A DNA stretch of 64,000 nt from Przewalskia tangutica (Eukaryota; Streptophyta; Magnoliopsida; Solanales; Solanaceae), in assembly GCA_029844215.1 (NCBI GenBank), contig CM056726.1, forward strand, positions 39,921,001-39,985,000, read 5' to 3'. Below, piece by piece: positions 11,560-24,168 of the stretch (its first letter is position 1; each line of letters begins with the position of its first letter). Under the pieces are notes generated by a model. The model was given only the letters and a program-made list of their open reading frames with translations, searched no databases and was not told the origin of the DNA. Position numbers and translations under genes: made by a program.

Positions 11560-14114
11560 TGTTATACACCATAGTTCCAGAGTATGTATGTGAGGATGTA
11601 CGTATATTTTTACAAACCCTAATTAGGTTAAGGATGAAAATGTGAACTTCCAACGGAAAAGATTCCGAACCTTGTGAAGGAAATTTTACGCTTTTAATAT
11701 TTTAACCGATTTCAGATTTTTTCCGAGAGATGAAATATTTTGGACCAATAGGAGGGCGACATGTGTCACCCTTAGGTGGCATGTTTGGACGAAAATGTTG
11801 GGCTAGTGGACAAGTCAAATAGTCAAGTCTTGCAAGATATTTTCTTTGGGTTAGTGGGGGTAGGTATGGACGGTTTTGGAGGGGCAAGTGGATGGCCACA
11901 TGGATCTTTGTTGTGGTGGACATATGTTCCAATGTTGTGGTGGACATATGTCCCAATATTGAGGTGGACACTTGGTGGAAGACTCCACTCACACAAGCTA
12001 CTTAATCTACACCCTCCACTTGCTTGAATCTTGGCCATTGAAGGTTCTATAAATACCCCCCTCTAGTGCAAGACTTCTTCATCCACAAAACAATTTCCAA
12101 GTCTCCAAAAATCCTTCCCTCTAGTAGAGTTCTCGTCCAAAAACCCCCTCCCCCTTTGTCTAGTTGTTTCGTCCGAAACACCCCCCTTCCGCCCTTCCTT
12201 GTTGTTCTCGTCGAAATACCCCCCCGCCCCCCTTGGTAGGAAAATTGTCTTCTAGTAGTGTTACTATTCCAAAATACCTTAGCCCAAATCCCTTGTAGTA
12301 TTCCCAAGTTACCTCTATACTAAGAGCCCGGAAATACTACTATATTCCCTTTAGTCACAAAACGAAACCCTAGGAAAATCTTCATAGTTGGTTGAAGTAC
12401 TAGGTAGAAGTTGTTTAAGAACTTCTAAGGGTTTCTTAGAGCTATCGAAGCGTGCAGAATAGGAGCTAAACGTTGCTCAGGATCGACATTTAATCTTGGA
12501 TTATTTTGGGCTTATCGAGGTAAATACCTTTGTCCTTCTATTGTAATTAGAGATTACATACTATAGTAGTATAGAAATAAGTATAAGATATATAGACGGA
12601 TGGTATAAAAGAAGAGAATTGAACTGTACTTACATAGGACTGTATTTACAGTAGACTTGTGTAGTTTGACGGGTAGGGAAATGCTGCCCAATTTTCCGTA
12701 GAATAGAGAACCTTCTGCTTAGAATATTCTACGAAGTAGTCTAGACGTTGATAGACGTATTTGACTATTATAGGTTGATACTCTGCGCGCGACATATTCG
12801 ACTTGGCAGGTGGATTTCGCCGAGGAGGTATGTGATTCTTTCTATCCTCTTGAGCATGATACTTTTGAAATATATATAGTACGGTAGACGTACATGGGTT
12901 AACTAAACTTGGTTTTACTTTGATGTCTTTTGACTTGAGTTTTAAATGATAAGAATCTTGGAAATATTTCAAAAGAGTTATGAATCATTTTTGAAAGAAA
13001 AGTAATACCTGGTTTTAAAAGCTTAAGAGTTATACTAGCTTTATGGGAAGTTAGGTATAACGACTTAAGAAAGATAAAAGGAACGGTTTACTTATTTGTT
13101 TATGAAAGTCTTGTATTGATTGCTGGAAAGTGTAGTAAGATGGTTTGATAAGTAAATAGGTTATGATGCTATGTGTGTTAGTGTCTTGTGATGTTTGTGT
13201 AAGGGTTATTCTTTGTGCTTACGTTGTTAAACGATAAGCGATCGCTATTATATCACATACCCCGACTTGTTATGATGCCGGAGACTTGCCACCCTGCGGT
13301 GCGAATACCTAAATGCGGTCCTGTGACCTATGCGAGTCGCGGAGTTCCGTGATTGATCACCCGGGTGTGTTATGCCGACGCGGTCTATATGGCCTATGCG
13401 GTCCACGGGACTACGCGACCGAAGTCCAGGAGGATGCCGCGTTAGCTACCCCGATGCCGTGAATACCTCACGCGGTCCGCGTGACCTATGCGGATGCGGA
13501 GTTCCGAGATTAGGCTCGCATAATGATACTATGGGCGATTGGCCTTGCTTCGATCATTAGCGGCCTAGAAAAGACCGATTATGTTATATCTATTTTGCTT
13601 TTGGTTATCTTTTGGCACTATGTGCGATTACATTGGTTGTTTCGTACATATTTGTAAAATTGGTTTTAAAATGATATGATTTCATTTAAAGTACTTTCTG
13701 ATTTCACATACTTGGTAATTGTACTAACCTCCTGGCCGCGTCATGCCGCAGGTGGATGCAGTGGTAGATCCTCATTCTTAGGATCCTTACAGTGTCGTGA
13801 GCTCCATTTCTCCGAGGCTCGACTTTTGTACGACTCTCCCGTGTTGTAGATATTTTGTACATTCAGGTATGGCGGCCCCGTCCCGCCATAGTTGTTTACT
13901 TCCTGAGGTCAGTAGTCCTGTTGTAAAGTTGGGATGTAGCATTCGCTCACTGATGTATATATACACGCCAAAAGGCAATCTTTTCTTGGATAAACTGTGT
14001 CTCTTTTACATTGGTTTCATGTCTTGTTTTTATATTCCGCTGATTACTCTGATGTATGACTACTTGGGTGCCCGGGTAAGGCACCAGTCACGGGCCCCGG
14101 ATCGGGTCGTGACA
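11560..14114 (+). repeat. 5' LTR of element B
   Basis: The LTR runs from TGTTATAC to GTCGTGACA over 2,555 bp. It holds a U3 palindromic block GGGCGACATGTGTCACCC near 11753, a TATA box TATAAATA at 12048-12055, the AGTGCAAGAC block at 12066, and a leader full of C-runs (about 12130-12240). A downstream segment (13290-13525) has repeated modules around GAATACCT, ACCTATGCGG and GGAGTTCC. Confidence 0.95.
12048..12055 (+). promoter_or_regulatory. TATA box of B 5' LTR
   Basis: TATAAATA is followed 10 to 12 bases later by CTAGTGCAAGAC. The same pair appears at 19502, 37549, 44892 and 47293 and, on the minus strand, at 30914-30921 and 50799-50806. Transcription probably starts within or just after the AGTGCAAGAC block. 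Confidence 0.75.
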
Positions 14115-14118
14115 AAAG

Positions 14119-14130
14119 TGGTATCAGAGC
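14119..14130 (+). other. Primer binding site of B (initiator Met tRNA)
   Basis: TGGTATCAGAGC starts four bases after the LTR end. It is complementary to the 3' end of plant initiator Met tRNA, which primes minus-strand DNA synthesis. Confidence 0.95.
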
Positions 14131-14322
14131 AGTTAATCCTCGGAAAGTGTCTACAGACCGTATCTAGTAGAAGTCTCGATTATCGGTGTGTTGTGCACCA
14201 CACCAATAATCGTGAGGCTATAGGATATTTAGGATTGGTTTCCATTCTTCTCACTCGAGATCGTGCCTTAAGAGTCGTGTTATAAGTTGGACCCTCTAAC
14301 GTATTTCTTTTCTCGTACGATT

Positions 14323-15598
14323 ATGCCTCACGCAGTGCAACCCGCCCGTGGCGGCGCAAGGCAGCGGCGAGGCGCTAGTAGGACACCGAGGCCACGCGGC
14401 CTGTGCCCAACCTATACCCGAGGCGATACCTCAGATGGCGAGTTCCACGACGCCGCCGGCCCCAGCAGAGACCACATACCGCGCCCACCCCACACCGGAG
14501 CAGAGAGATGGGTTACGGAGATGGCCCACCATAGCCGTGATTGTGGCCGACATGAGATAAGGCCGACGCAGCAGCCCAAAGAGCACCGTGGTTCATCCTA
14601 GATCGGATAGCTTGAGACTACGGGATTTTCTGAGTTGTTGCCCGCCAGAGTTCTACGGTCGAGGCACGGGATGATCCGCAGAGTTCATCCGCCACTTCAA
14701 TGGATCGTGAGTGATCGTGGCTTCGAGACCGAGTCGGTGGTCTTAGGTTCACATCCACGCGTGATACCGCGATCGATCGTTTGATTCGTGGAGCTATCCC
14801 GGAGAGCATGCACTTCCGGTATGAGACGAGTTCTCGAGGCTTTTCTCACCACTTCTTGCCTCCGCAGATGAGAGGCACGCCGGCTGTGATTTTTGACGCC
14901 GAGACAGATAGGCGCATACCGAGTACAACGTTGAGTTCGATTCGTTGGCTCGATATGTCCTTGCGTTAGTAGCAGATATGGAGGACCGAGTGCACCGCTA
15001 CGTTACGGGACTAGATGACTACTTGGCAGAGTCTTGCTCAGGTGTGGCTCTTCAGCCGGGCATGGACATTGCTCGATTCGTGCTCACGCACTGGGTGCGA
15101 GGAGCGTAGAGGCCGACGGGTCGACAGATATCAGCAGCAGAAGAAGGCCAAGACGGCCGGATCTTTTGGTGGCCCTCGGGGTGGACGATCTCAGCAGCAA
15201 ACTAGATTTGAACCACAGCCAGCTCAGAGCACTCCTACACCATCTATAGTACAGCCAAAGTATTCGGGGCCAGGTCAGGGCCCCAGGGCTTCGGACTTCC
15301 AGGGTAGCAGGGGTGCTAACCGATCGAGGTCCTCTCTGTGTGTCCGATATGGTAGATTCCATTCCGGGAGTTGTGATACTACCTCAGGAGTTTGCTACAC
15401 TTGCGGCCATCAGGGTCACTATGCGAGAGCCTGTCCGACCAGAGGCAGCGCAGATGGTAGGGGTCACCACAGGTCTTTCACGGTCTTCTTCACCTACTGC
15501 CACTCGCCCGAGGCGGTGGTGCTCAGGGACCAGCAGGTCGCGGCAGAGGTCGTGGCAGGGGTCCTAGTTCTAGCGGTCCTCAGAACCGCGTTTATGCC
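14323..15598 (+). pseudogene. gag of element B, frameshifted
   Basis: The start codon falls about 200 bp after the primer site, in the same position as in C1 (39719) and A3 (58698). The N-terminus is basic and alanine-rich. The capsid-like Retrotrans_gag region spans about 14600-15080 in shifted frames. A glutamine-rich linker follows, then a zinc knuckle CYTCGHQGHYARAC at about 15391-15432 with all four metal ligands present. Gag binds the genomic RNA and forms the particle. The reading frame changes several times, mostly beside CAG or CTG sites. It could be coding in reality if those indels are errors. Confidence 0.8.
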
Positions 15599-16177
15599 TT
15601 GTCCAGCCGACATGACCAGGAGGCATCACCGGATGTCGTCACAGGTACCTTATCAGTTTCTTGTTGTGACGTGTATGCCTTGATAGATCCGAGTTCTACT
15701 CTGTCCTATATATCTCCCCTTATTGCTAGTAGGATAGGGATAGAGCCTGAGTCCATAGACTCTTTCGAGGTAGCTACGCCAGTGGGTGATTCGGTGGTAG
15801 CTCGGCGGGTATATAGGGCTTGCCCAGTGATTTTATGCAGTCGTCAGACCCTAGCCGACTTGATAGAGTTGGATATGACTGATTTCGATGTGATTATGGG
15901 TATGGATTGGCTAGCTTCCTGCTACGCCAATGTAGACTGCAGGGAGAGAGTGGTACGGTTCCAATTTCGGAGGCCGGTTATTGAGTGGGAGGAACACCGT
16001 GTCGCCGAGGGTAGGTTTATTTCTTACCTCAAGGCTAGGAAGATGGTGCGAGGGGTATATCTACCATCTCATTCGGTGTTTGATCACGAGGTCGCGGTAC
16101 CAGATTTTCACCGCCCAGAGTCGAGAGTTCCCGGATGTGTTTCGGGCGACCTCCCGTATCCTCCCGAGAGGAGATAG
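15599..16177 (+). pseudogene. Protease domain of element B pol
   Basis: An open stretch of 192 codons carries the aspartic protease. The active-site loop reads ALIDPSSTLSYIS with the catalytic Asp at residue 30. The usual small residue after DP is Gly in related elements as I know them; here it is Ser, and in C1 it is Cys. The later motif VIMGMDWLASCYANVDCRER is intact. The protease cleaves the gag-pol polyprotein. The frame breaks near 16130, just before the linker to reverse transcriptase. As gag and pol are separated only by frameshifts, a single polyprotein is likely in the parent element. Confidence 0.85.
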
Positions 16178-16950
16178 AGTTTTGTATCGATGTCTTTGCG
16201 GACACTCGCCTATTTCCATTCCTCCATACGTAATGGCACCGCCGAGTTGAGAGAGAGTTGAAGGACCACCGAGAGATTTCTTTGGAGAAGGGCTTCATCA
16301 TGCCTAGTGTGTCTCCCGGGAGCGCCGTATTGTTCGTGAAGAAGGACGACGCTGCGCATGTGTGTTGATTACAGGCAGCTGAACAAGGTGACTATTAAGA
16401 ACAGATACCCCCTTCCCAGGATCGCTGATTTGTTCGACCAGTTGCAGGGTGCGAGATGTTTCTCCAAGATTGATCTGCGATCGGGCTATCATCAGGTGCG
16501 AGTTAGAGAGGCGGATGTCCCTAGATCGCATTCGACCAGACGCACTATGAGTTCAGATTTATGTCTTTCGGTTTGACCAATGCTCCGGCGGTATTCATGG
16601 ATTTGATGAACCGAGTGTTCAAGCCATTTTTGGATACGTTTGTGATAGTATTCATTGATGACATCTTGGTTTATTCCCGCTCAGAGCAGGAGCATGCGAA
16701 GCATTTGAGGACGGTGCTGAGAGTTCTCCAGGACCAGCAGTTGTACGCCAAGTTTTCCAAATGTGAGTTTTGGTTCGTGGCTTTTCGGGCATATTGCCGG
16801 GGCCGATGGTATTCGGGTGGATACGCCAAGATCGAGGCGATCAGAGTTGGCCTGACCTACTACTCCGGCAGTATGCGCAGCTTCGGGCCTTGCGTTATTA
16901 TCGGTTCGTGGAGAAGTTTGCTTCTATTTCGCACCATTGACTAGGCCGAC
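16178..16950 (+). pseudogene. Reverse transcriptase domain of element B
   Basis: The early motifs CVDYRQLNK, PLPRIADLFDQL and FSKIDLRSGYHQVRV are at about 16358-16510. After a frameshift come MSFGLTNAPAVFMDLMNRVF and the catalytic FIDD at 16651-16662, followed by ILVYSR. The two adjacent Asp residues are intact. The thumb region after about 16780 is out of frame. The enzyme copies the RNA into DNA. At least two frameshifts separate motifs that belong to one protein. Confidence 0.9.
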
Positions 16951-17480
16951 TCGTGGAGCTAAGTTTTAGTTGATCGATGCTTGTGGCGTGGTTTCCGCAT
17001 CGGGAGAGGTCGACGACCGCCCCAGCTTACTCTTCCGCAGGTCTACACGCTATGGTGTATCAGACGCGCCGCATCGGCTTGGATGTGTTGATGTAGCGAG
17101 GCAAGGTTATAGCGTCGCATCCCGGCACCTAAGAAGCATGAGAGGAACTACCCCACCCATGATTTGGAGTTGGCAGCGGTGATTCACGCCTTGAAGATCT
17201 AGAGGCACTATTTGTATGGAGTTCATGTGGATATTTACACAAACCACAAGAGCCTTCAGTATATCTTCAGCCAGAGGGAGCTGAACTTACGACAGAGACA
17301 ATGGTTAGAGTTACTCAAGGATTATGATGTCGATATCCTGTACCACCCAGGGAAGGCCAATGTTGCGCATGCCTTAGTCGTAGGTCGATGGGAGTCTATC
17401 GATGTGCAAACGAAAGGAGGGCATGGTCCGCGAGTTGCATCATCTAGCGAGCCTGAGTCCGATTGATTACGATAGTAGTG
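16951..17480 (+). pseudogene. RNase H domain of element B
   Basis: The first half, which should carry the first catalytic residues, is scrambled by indels at 16951-17200. The second half is open at 17212-17466 and reads VDIYTNHKSLQYIF, then RQRQWLELLKDYD and ILYHPGKANVAHAL. The usual Asp in this family's TDHKSL motif is Asn here, and VADAL reads VAHAL, so key acidic residues look altered. It would degrade the RNA strand of the hybrid. Confidence 0.8.
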
Positions 17481-17599
17481 GGTTCGAGTTCGAGAGGTCA
17501 CAGTCTTCCATCGTCGGCGAGGTGAAGAGGCAACATTTGAGGATCCGATTTTGACACGGTATCGTGATACGGCTCTTCGTGAGGAAGCGGTCCTGAGGT

Positions 17600-18420
17600 A
17601 GCACGATGGGTGCTAAGGTTTGAGGGCGTGTGTGTTCCGGATATTGCGGGACATCGGCGGGTTCTGCGGAAGCACACAACGACGTTACTCTATCCATCCG
17701 GTCGACCAAGATGTACCACGACCTCGGATCCGTATCGTGGGATGGCTTGAAGAGGACGTTGCGAGTTTGTGGCTCAGTGCCCGTGTTGTCAGCAGGTGAA
17801 GGTAGAGCACCAGAGGCCTGGTGGATTATTGCAGACGATAAATATCCCGACCTGGAAGTGGGAGGTGATCAACATGGACTTTATCACAGGATTACCTCGC
17901 ACTCAGAGGAAGCATGATTCTATCTGGGTTATCGTCGACAGGCTGACGAAATCAGCCCACTTCATTCCGGGCCAGACGACTTTTTCTGAGGATTATGCGG
18001 ACTTTACATCCGAGAGATCGTGAGATCGCATGGGTCCCTATTTCTATCATATCGCATGCAGGAGCCCAATTTACGCTAACTTCGAGGTCTTTCCGTGAAG
18101 GATTAGGGACGCAGTGAGCCACAAGATCGCATTCCATCCTCGCATGCACGGATAGGCGGAGCGTACTATCCATACACTTGAGGATATGCTGCGAGCCTGT
18201 GTAATTGACTTCAGGGGTAGCTGGGAGGATCATTTGCCTCTAGTAGAGTTTGCGTATAATAATAGCTACCACTCCAGTATTCATACGCGCCATGAGGCCT
18301 TGTATGAGAAGTGCAGATCGCCGATAGTCTGGTTTGATATGGCGAGGTGCGATTAGTGGGACCGACTTGATACAGCAGCTGGATAAGGCGGCTTATCCAG
18401 AGCGGTTATCGACACCGTAG
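17600..18420 (+). pseudogene. Integrase core of element B, frameshifted
   Basis: The zinc-binding end (17680-17800) is present only in shifted frames. WKWEVINMDFITGLPRTQRK, with the first catalytic Asp, is readable in the frame at 17769-18023. The segment with the second Asp and the Glu (about 18040-18170) differs from the intact C1 copy by many small changes at CAG/CTG positions, so those residues cannot be read directly. Strong nucleotide similarity to 43060-43800 makes the assignment secure. Confidence 0.85.
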
Positions 18421-18895
18421 TCGATGTAAGTCGATGCAGATCATCGCCGTCGGCATCCGAGTTTGAGGTTGATGATTGGTTTTCTGAAGGTGTCACCCAT
18501 GGCGGTGTGATGAGATTCGGGAAGAAAGGGAAACTCACCCAAGGTACATTGGGCCTTATCGATTGTCCGCAGGTAAGCAAGGTTACCTATGAGTTGGATC
18601 TGCCGTCCGATCCGAGGCATGCATCCGGTTTTTCATGTTTATCTTTGAGGATGTATCGGATCCATCTAGAGTGCACCCGATTGGCGATGTCCAGTGACCG
18701 GCGGGTTATCATATGAGAGATTCCCATAGCGATACTCGATCGTCGGGTTAGCGGTGCGACAAAGGATGTGGCTTCCGCTGGCGTCTTATGGCGAACGAGC
18801 ACAGAGAGATGATACGGGAAACAGAGGACATGAGGCGTAAGTATCCTCACCTATTCCCACACCTCCGGGTAACTCACTTTCCTACTACGTTTTAA
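18421..18895 (+). pseudogene. Integrase C-terminus and chromodomain of element B
   Basis: This region is similar to 43860-44346 of C1. The GPY/F area near 18535-18600 and the final YPHLF-like end near 18840-18860 can be followed in several frames. Chromodomains in this clade direct integration to heterochromatin, which fits the nested setting. Frameshifts prevent a continuous reading. Confidence 0.75.
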
Positions 18896-19025
18896 TTATC
18901 ATATATGCTAAGTGTTGTATTGTGGCCATGTGGCATTTGAAAATTGTTTAAGTTGTAAAAGAGTGGTCGCTTCGATTTGATTGAATCTAGAAGGAACATT
19001 CGACGAATGTTTCTAGCGAGGAGAA
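18896..19025 (+). other. 3' untranslated part of B: palindrome and polypurine tract
   Basis: This short non-coding stretch holds a perfect inverted repeat AACATTCG-A-CGAATGTT at 18995-19011. The purine-rich GCGAGGAGAA follows and abuts the 3' LTR. The polypurine tract primes plus-strand synthesis. The same arrangement occurs in A, C and D. Confidence 0.8.
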
Positions 19026-21598
19026 TGTTATACCCGTAGTTCCGCAGTATGTATGTGAGACGACGTACATTTGTACAAACCCTAATTAGGTTAAGAATGA
19101 AAATGTGAACTTCCAACTAAAAGATTCCGAACTCTTGAAGGAAATTTTACGCTTTTAATATTTTAACCGATTTGGATTTTTCCGAGAGATGAAATATTTT
19201 GGACCAATAGGAGGCGACATGTGTCACCCTTGGGTGGCATGTTTGGACGAAAATGTTGGGCTAGTGGACAAGTCAAATAGTCAAGTCTTGCAAGATATTT
19301 TCTTTGGGTTAGTAGGGGTAGGTATGACGCTTTGGAGTGGCAAGTGGATGGCCACATGGCTCTTTGTTGTAGTGGACATATGTTCCAATGTTGTGGTGGA
19401 CATATGTCCCAATATTGTGGTGGACACTTGGTGGAAGACTCCACTCACACAAGCTACTTAATCTACACCCTCCACTTGCTTGAATCTCGCCATCAAGGTT
19501 CTATAAATACCCACCCCTCTAGTGCAAGACTTCTTCATCCACAAAACAATTTCCAAGTCTCCAAAAATCCTTCCCTCTAGTAGAGTTCTCGTCCAAAAAC
19601 CCCCTCCCCCCTTGTCTAGTTGTTTCGTCCGAAACACCCCCCTTCCCCCCTTCCTTGTTGTTCTCGTCGAAATACCCCCCCCCCCCCCCTCCCTTGGTAG
19701 GAAAATTGTCTTCTAGTAGTGTTACTATTCCAAAATACCTTAGCCCAAATCCCTTGTAGTATTCTCAAGTTACCTCTATACTAAGGGCCCGGAAATACTA
19801 CTATATTCCCTTTAGTCACAAAACGAAACCCTAGGAAAATCTTCATAGTTGGTTGAAGTACTAGGTAGAAGTTGTTTAAGAACTTCTAAGGGTTTCTTGG
19901 AGCTATCGAAGCGTGCAGAATAGGAGCTAAACGTTGCTCAGGATCGACATTTAATCTTGGATTATTTTGGGCTTATCGAGGTAAATACCCTTGTCCTTCT
20001 ATTGTAATTAGAGATTACATACTATAGTAGTATAGAAATAAGTATAAGATATATAGACGGATGGTATAAAAGAAGAGAATTGAACTGTAGTTACATAGGA
20101 CTGTATTTACAGTAGACTTGTGTAGTTTGACGGGTAGGGAAATGCTGCCCAATTTTCCGTAGAATAGAGAACCTTCTGCTTAGAATATTCTACGAAGTAG
20201 TCTAGACGTTGATAGACGTATTTGACTATTATAGGTTGATACTCTGCGCGCGACATATTCGACTTGGCGGTGGATTTCAGGAGGTATGTGATTCTTCCTA
20301 TCCTCTTGAGCATGATACTTTTGAAATATATATAGTACGGTAGACGTACATGTGCTAACTAAACTTGGTTTTACTTTGATGTCTTTTGACTTGAGTTTTA
20401 AATGATAAGAATCTTGGAAATATTTCAAAAGAGTTATGAATCATTTTTGAAAGAAAAGTAATACCTGGTTTAAAAAGCTTAAGAGTTATACTAGCTTTAT
20501 GGGAAGTTAGGTATAACGACTTAAGAAAGATAAAAGGAACGATTTACTTATTTGTTTATGAAAGTCTTGTATTGATTGCTGGAAAGTGTAGTAAGATGGT
20601 TTGATAAGTAAATAGGTTATGATGCTACGTGTGTTAGTGTCTTGTGATGTTTGTGTAAGGGGGTTATTCTTGTTGTGCTTACGTTGTTAAACGATAAGCC
20701 CGCCAGATCGCTATTATATCACATACCCCTACGACTTGTTATGATGTCGAGGACTTTCCACCCTGCGGCGAGGAATACCTCACGCGGTGCATGTGACCTA
20801 TGCAGAGTCGCGGAGTTCGAGGATTGATCACCCGGTGTGTTACGCCGTCACGGTCTATATGGCCTACGCGTCCACGTGACTATGCGGACTTCGGTCCGGG
20901 AGGATGCCGCGGGTTAGCTACCCCGATGCCGGGAATACCTCACGCGGTCTCGTGACCTATGCGATCGCGGAGTTCCAGATTAGGCTCGCATAATGATACT
21001 ATGGGCGATCGGCCTTGCTTCGATCATTAGCGGCCTAGAAAAGACCGATTATGTTATATCTATTTTGCTTTTGGTTATCTTTGGCACTATGTGCGTTACA
21101 TTCGTTGTTTCGTACATATTTGTAAAATTGGTTTTAAAATGATATGATTTCATTTAAAGTACTTTACGATTTCACATACTGGTACTGTTATCGACCTCCT
21201 TCGGCCATGCGTTCATGCCGCAGTGGAAGCAGGTGGTAGATCCTCATTCTTAGGATCCTTACTCTGGTGTCATGAGCTCCATTTCTCCGGAGGCTCGACT
21301 TTTGGTACGACTCTCCCTGGTGTTGTAGATATTTTGTACATTCAGGGTATGGCGGGGCCCTGTCCCGCCATAGTTGTTTACTTCCTTAGAGGTCTGTAGT
21401 CCTGTTGTAAAGTTGGGATGTAACTGTTCACTCTTGATGTATATATACATGCCGAAAGGCAATATTTTCTTGGATAAACTGTGTCTCTTTTACATTGGTT
21501 TCATGTCTTGTTTTTATATTCCGCTGATTACTCTGATGTATGACTACTTGGGTGCCCGGGTAAGGCACCAGTCACGGGCCCCGGATCGGGTCGTGACA
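19026..21598 (+). repeat. 3' LTR of element B
   Basis: At 2,573 bp it is a near-copy of 11560-14114. The TATA box is at 19502-19509. The C-rich leader at about 19600-19695 includes a run of 15 C. Differences from the 5' LTR cluster at 20270 and 20740-20960, where CAG/CTG in one copy reads as CG in the other. Confidence 0.95.
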
Positions 21599-22396
21599 AG
21601 TGATTTCATTAATGAAAGGGTGCAGTGTGTTTATGACTTAAAGTGGAACAGTTGGTCTCATTGTTAAAAACATAACTTAAAAGATAAAAAAGATTGCATT
21701 ACTCTCATGATTGCATGGTTCGGTGCTTATCGATGTTATATTATATCATGGATCACGGTGAGGAAGGATTCCACGGGCATGATTGATGTTATGGGCGTGA
21801 GACTCATGGTTATATTTGAGTAATGACTTTGAGGGCATGCGTCCCTGATTTGACATGGCTGTTTATGTATTGTGTACTGTATTTTGGCTATCATACATGT
21901 CTCCTGTTTTATATGTGAATTGTGTGATCTCCTTTACAGTATTTACTGTTTCACATACTTGGTACATTCTTCGTACTGACCTCCTTCGGGGGCTGCGTTC
22001 ATGCCGCAGGTTTAGGTACGCAGTTTGGTGATATGCATATGTAGGACCCTGCTCCGAGTTTTTGGATAGCTCCATCTGTTCAGGAGTTTATCGTTTTGGT
22101 ATAGATCCTTCAGTACAGGCTTTTGTTTAGTTTTGGGTACGGCGGGGCCTTGTCCCGTCATATTTCAGTATAACTCTTAGAGGTCTGTATTCATATGTGG
22201 GATTGGACTCATGTACAGTGTAATGTCTTTTGATTATATATATTATATGGCAGCCTTGTCGGCTTTGCCCTTGCATGTACGATGGTTTTAAAAAAAAAGC
22301 GAGGTGTTATTTAATTCCGCGATTTACTTGTGTCAGTTAGGTAGAAGGGAGCCCAGGTAGGGCACCAATCACGGTCCCGGGGTTCTGGGCGTGACA
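21599..22396 (+). repeat. Family A LTR, right part (3' LTR of A2 continued)
   Basis: The first five bases are the AGTGA duplication made by element B. The rest is the end of the LTR begun at 8482, matching 57840-58492. It includes the TAGGACC-TGCTCCGAG segment and ends GGGCGTGACA at 22396. The A2 target duplication would start with GATTT, but its left partner is outside the window. Confidence 0.9.
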
Positions 22397-22879
22397 GATT
22401 TAGAGCTCAAAGGGAGAGAAGATGGTGAGATATATGGCTAAGTGTGTCTTGCAAGACTTGGATATGTATAGCCAAGTGGAGTGGGACCCACATGTCCACT
22501 TGTCCTCAAAATATCTCACATATTGTCATCTTAGCAAGACAAGTGGAGGGGTGACACGTGTCACCCTCCTATTGGTCCAAAATAATTCTTCACCAAAATA
22601 ATTTCTATACTTGACCAAAATATCTAAAAATCTCGTGGGCCCCACAAAATTGTAAAATTTCCTGTGGCCCCCACATGACCAAATCTGAGACTTCAAAATC
22701 CAAAACTAATTCCGTACCTCCAATTAGGAGAATTGAACTCCAAGTTAACAAATTGTCGTCTTCACATTTTTCCGAAACTTTTCTTAAGAAAATGTAATTA
22801 TTTTTTCCTTCCTAAAATTCAAATCTTAAATCCTTAATCACATTCTCAATTAGTAGCCCTGGTATTACGGGGTGTAACA
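22397..22879 (-). repeat. LTR fragment (first 480 bp), family A-like
   Basis: On the minus strand it begins TGTTACACCCCGTAAT at 22879 and shows the GGGCCCAC boxes of U3. It also has a perfect 18-bp palindrome GGGTGACACGTGTCACCC at 22549-22566. It stops at 22396/22397, where the left array was inserted. No polypurine tract lies to its right, so this is a 5' LTR and 22880-22922 is flanking target DNA. Confidence 0.8.
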
Positions 22880-22922
22880 AGAACGTAACTAAGGAAATAA
22901 GATTTAAACGTTGGAAGGAAAG

Positions 22923-24144
22923 TGTTAGGCATATTTTATATGCACTTTTAGAGTCATTTTTAGTTAGTATTTTGCCCATTTTTGTTCAAATATGTGTCGC
23001 GTTAGGGTAGTTTTTCTTTCTTTTGAGTCACAGCGGTTTAAAAAGGTAAAGTGGAGAAAAAGAGCAATAAGTGGGCAGAAAAGGAGGTTCCCGAGCCAAA
23101 ATTGACGAAAGTTGGCAGTCCGGACAAAAGCAGAAGCAGGGCCGTTGCGCCCAAAGATTTGAGAAGCTACAGGAGTTAAGGCGCTGCAGCGCCAGTCAGT
23201 AGGGCCGCGGCGGAAAATTGTCCAGATCCGAAAAGGAATGGGCCAAGAGCAAGTAGGTCAGGGGTACACATTTTTGGAGCATATAAAAAGCTCTGTGGGT
23301 AGTTTTTTAGGGAAGTGACTCAACCTTTCTTCACAACACAACATAGTTTTTGGAGGCTACAAGATTGGAGACTTGTTCCAAAGTATTTTCTTTTCTTTGC
23401 TTTATTTTTAGTTCATGTTGGATATTAATTTGGTTCGTAGCATGTCTATGGCTAGGAGCTAAACTTTTAATTAGGGTTTTCTTTTCGAATCGCTTGAACC
23501 TCGTCTTTATGAATTAATGCAGTATTTTGGTTTCTTCTTCATATAGTTAAGATTTATTCAATATTTGGTTTGATTGTTTGATAATTAATTGATCACTAGT
23601 TATCAACACGTATATGATTTCGAATCAAGAACCGAGAGAGGATATTTGGATATGCTGTAGTTGAATAAACATAGGTTAAAATTGTGGACGAAAGTACCCT
23701 GATAATCGTGTAGCTTTATAGGTTATTGTTCTTAATCCTCCTATGTGGTAAAATCTATCATAGAAATATAGAAGATTTCTGCAATGGGGTTGAGCGTTTA
23801 TATATCCTAACCGGAATATAAAACAATCTAGTTAACCTGCTATCTTAACATAGAAGAAGAACCTTTATTGTTGCATTGAGGATTAAAGTGAGTGGATAGT
23901 CGAGGAGATTGGAAGCCCTATTTCCACCATAACTGATTCAAATAAAGTATTTTAGTTAATTTCTGCAATTACTTCAGTAGTTTATAGATAAAACCAAAAC
24001 AAAATATCGATAGTCAAATAGATAACTTAGGATAGATGTTTGGTAATTGAAAACCAGTCCCTGAGGACGATATTCGTTCTTACCAAGACTATATTACTTG
24101 AGAGATACGTACACTTGCGTAAAGCATAAGGAAAATCGCTAACA
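22923..24144 (+). repeat. Athila-type 5' LTR
   Basis: The LTR starts TGTTAGGCATATTTTATATG and ends CGCTAACA, giving TGTTA/TAACA terminal inverted repeats over 1,222 bp. A TATA box (TATAAAAA) lies at 23282. A tRNA-Asp primer site follows at 24151. The sequence differs from all other LTRs here and shows no sign of the CAG/CTG disturbance, although I have no second copy to compare. Confidence 0.85.
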
Positions 24145-24150
24145 ATTTTT

Positions 24151-24168
24151 TGGCGCCGTTGCCGGGGA
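24151..24168 (+). other. Athila primer binding site (tRNA-Asp)
   Basis: TGGCGCCGTTGCCGGGGA lies six bases after the LTR end. It is complementary to the 3' end of plant tRNA-Asp, the usual primer of Athila-type Ty3 elements. Confidence 0.95.

Larger units (their letters stand above)
11560..21598 (+). mobile_element. Full-length Ty3/chromovirus element B
   Basis: This is a complete element of about 10.0 kb with LTRs at 11560-14114 and 19026-21598. The five bases AGTGA flank it exactly (11555-11559 and 21599-21603), which is a target site duplication and proves a single insertion into the older family A LTR. The primer site is intact at 14119-14130. The internal region has the order gag, protease, reverse transcriptase, RNase H, integrase, chromodomain, typical of Tekay/Del-like chromoviruses. 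Many small indels break the frames, but their pattern suggests that much of this is sequence error. The LTRs are near-identical apart from those sites, so the insertion is probably recent. Confidence 0.95.

Noticed and set aside
13797..14285. 162-codon frame across the end of the B 5' LTR and the primer site
   Set aside because: It crosses the LTR boundary and primer site and is closed in the paralogous LTRs. It is a chance frame.
22880..22922. Possible internal region of the minus-strand LTR element
   Set aside because: It lacks the expected polypurine tract next to the LTR start, so it is flanking target DNA.
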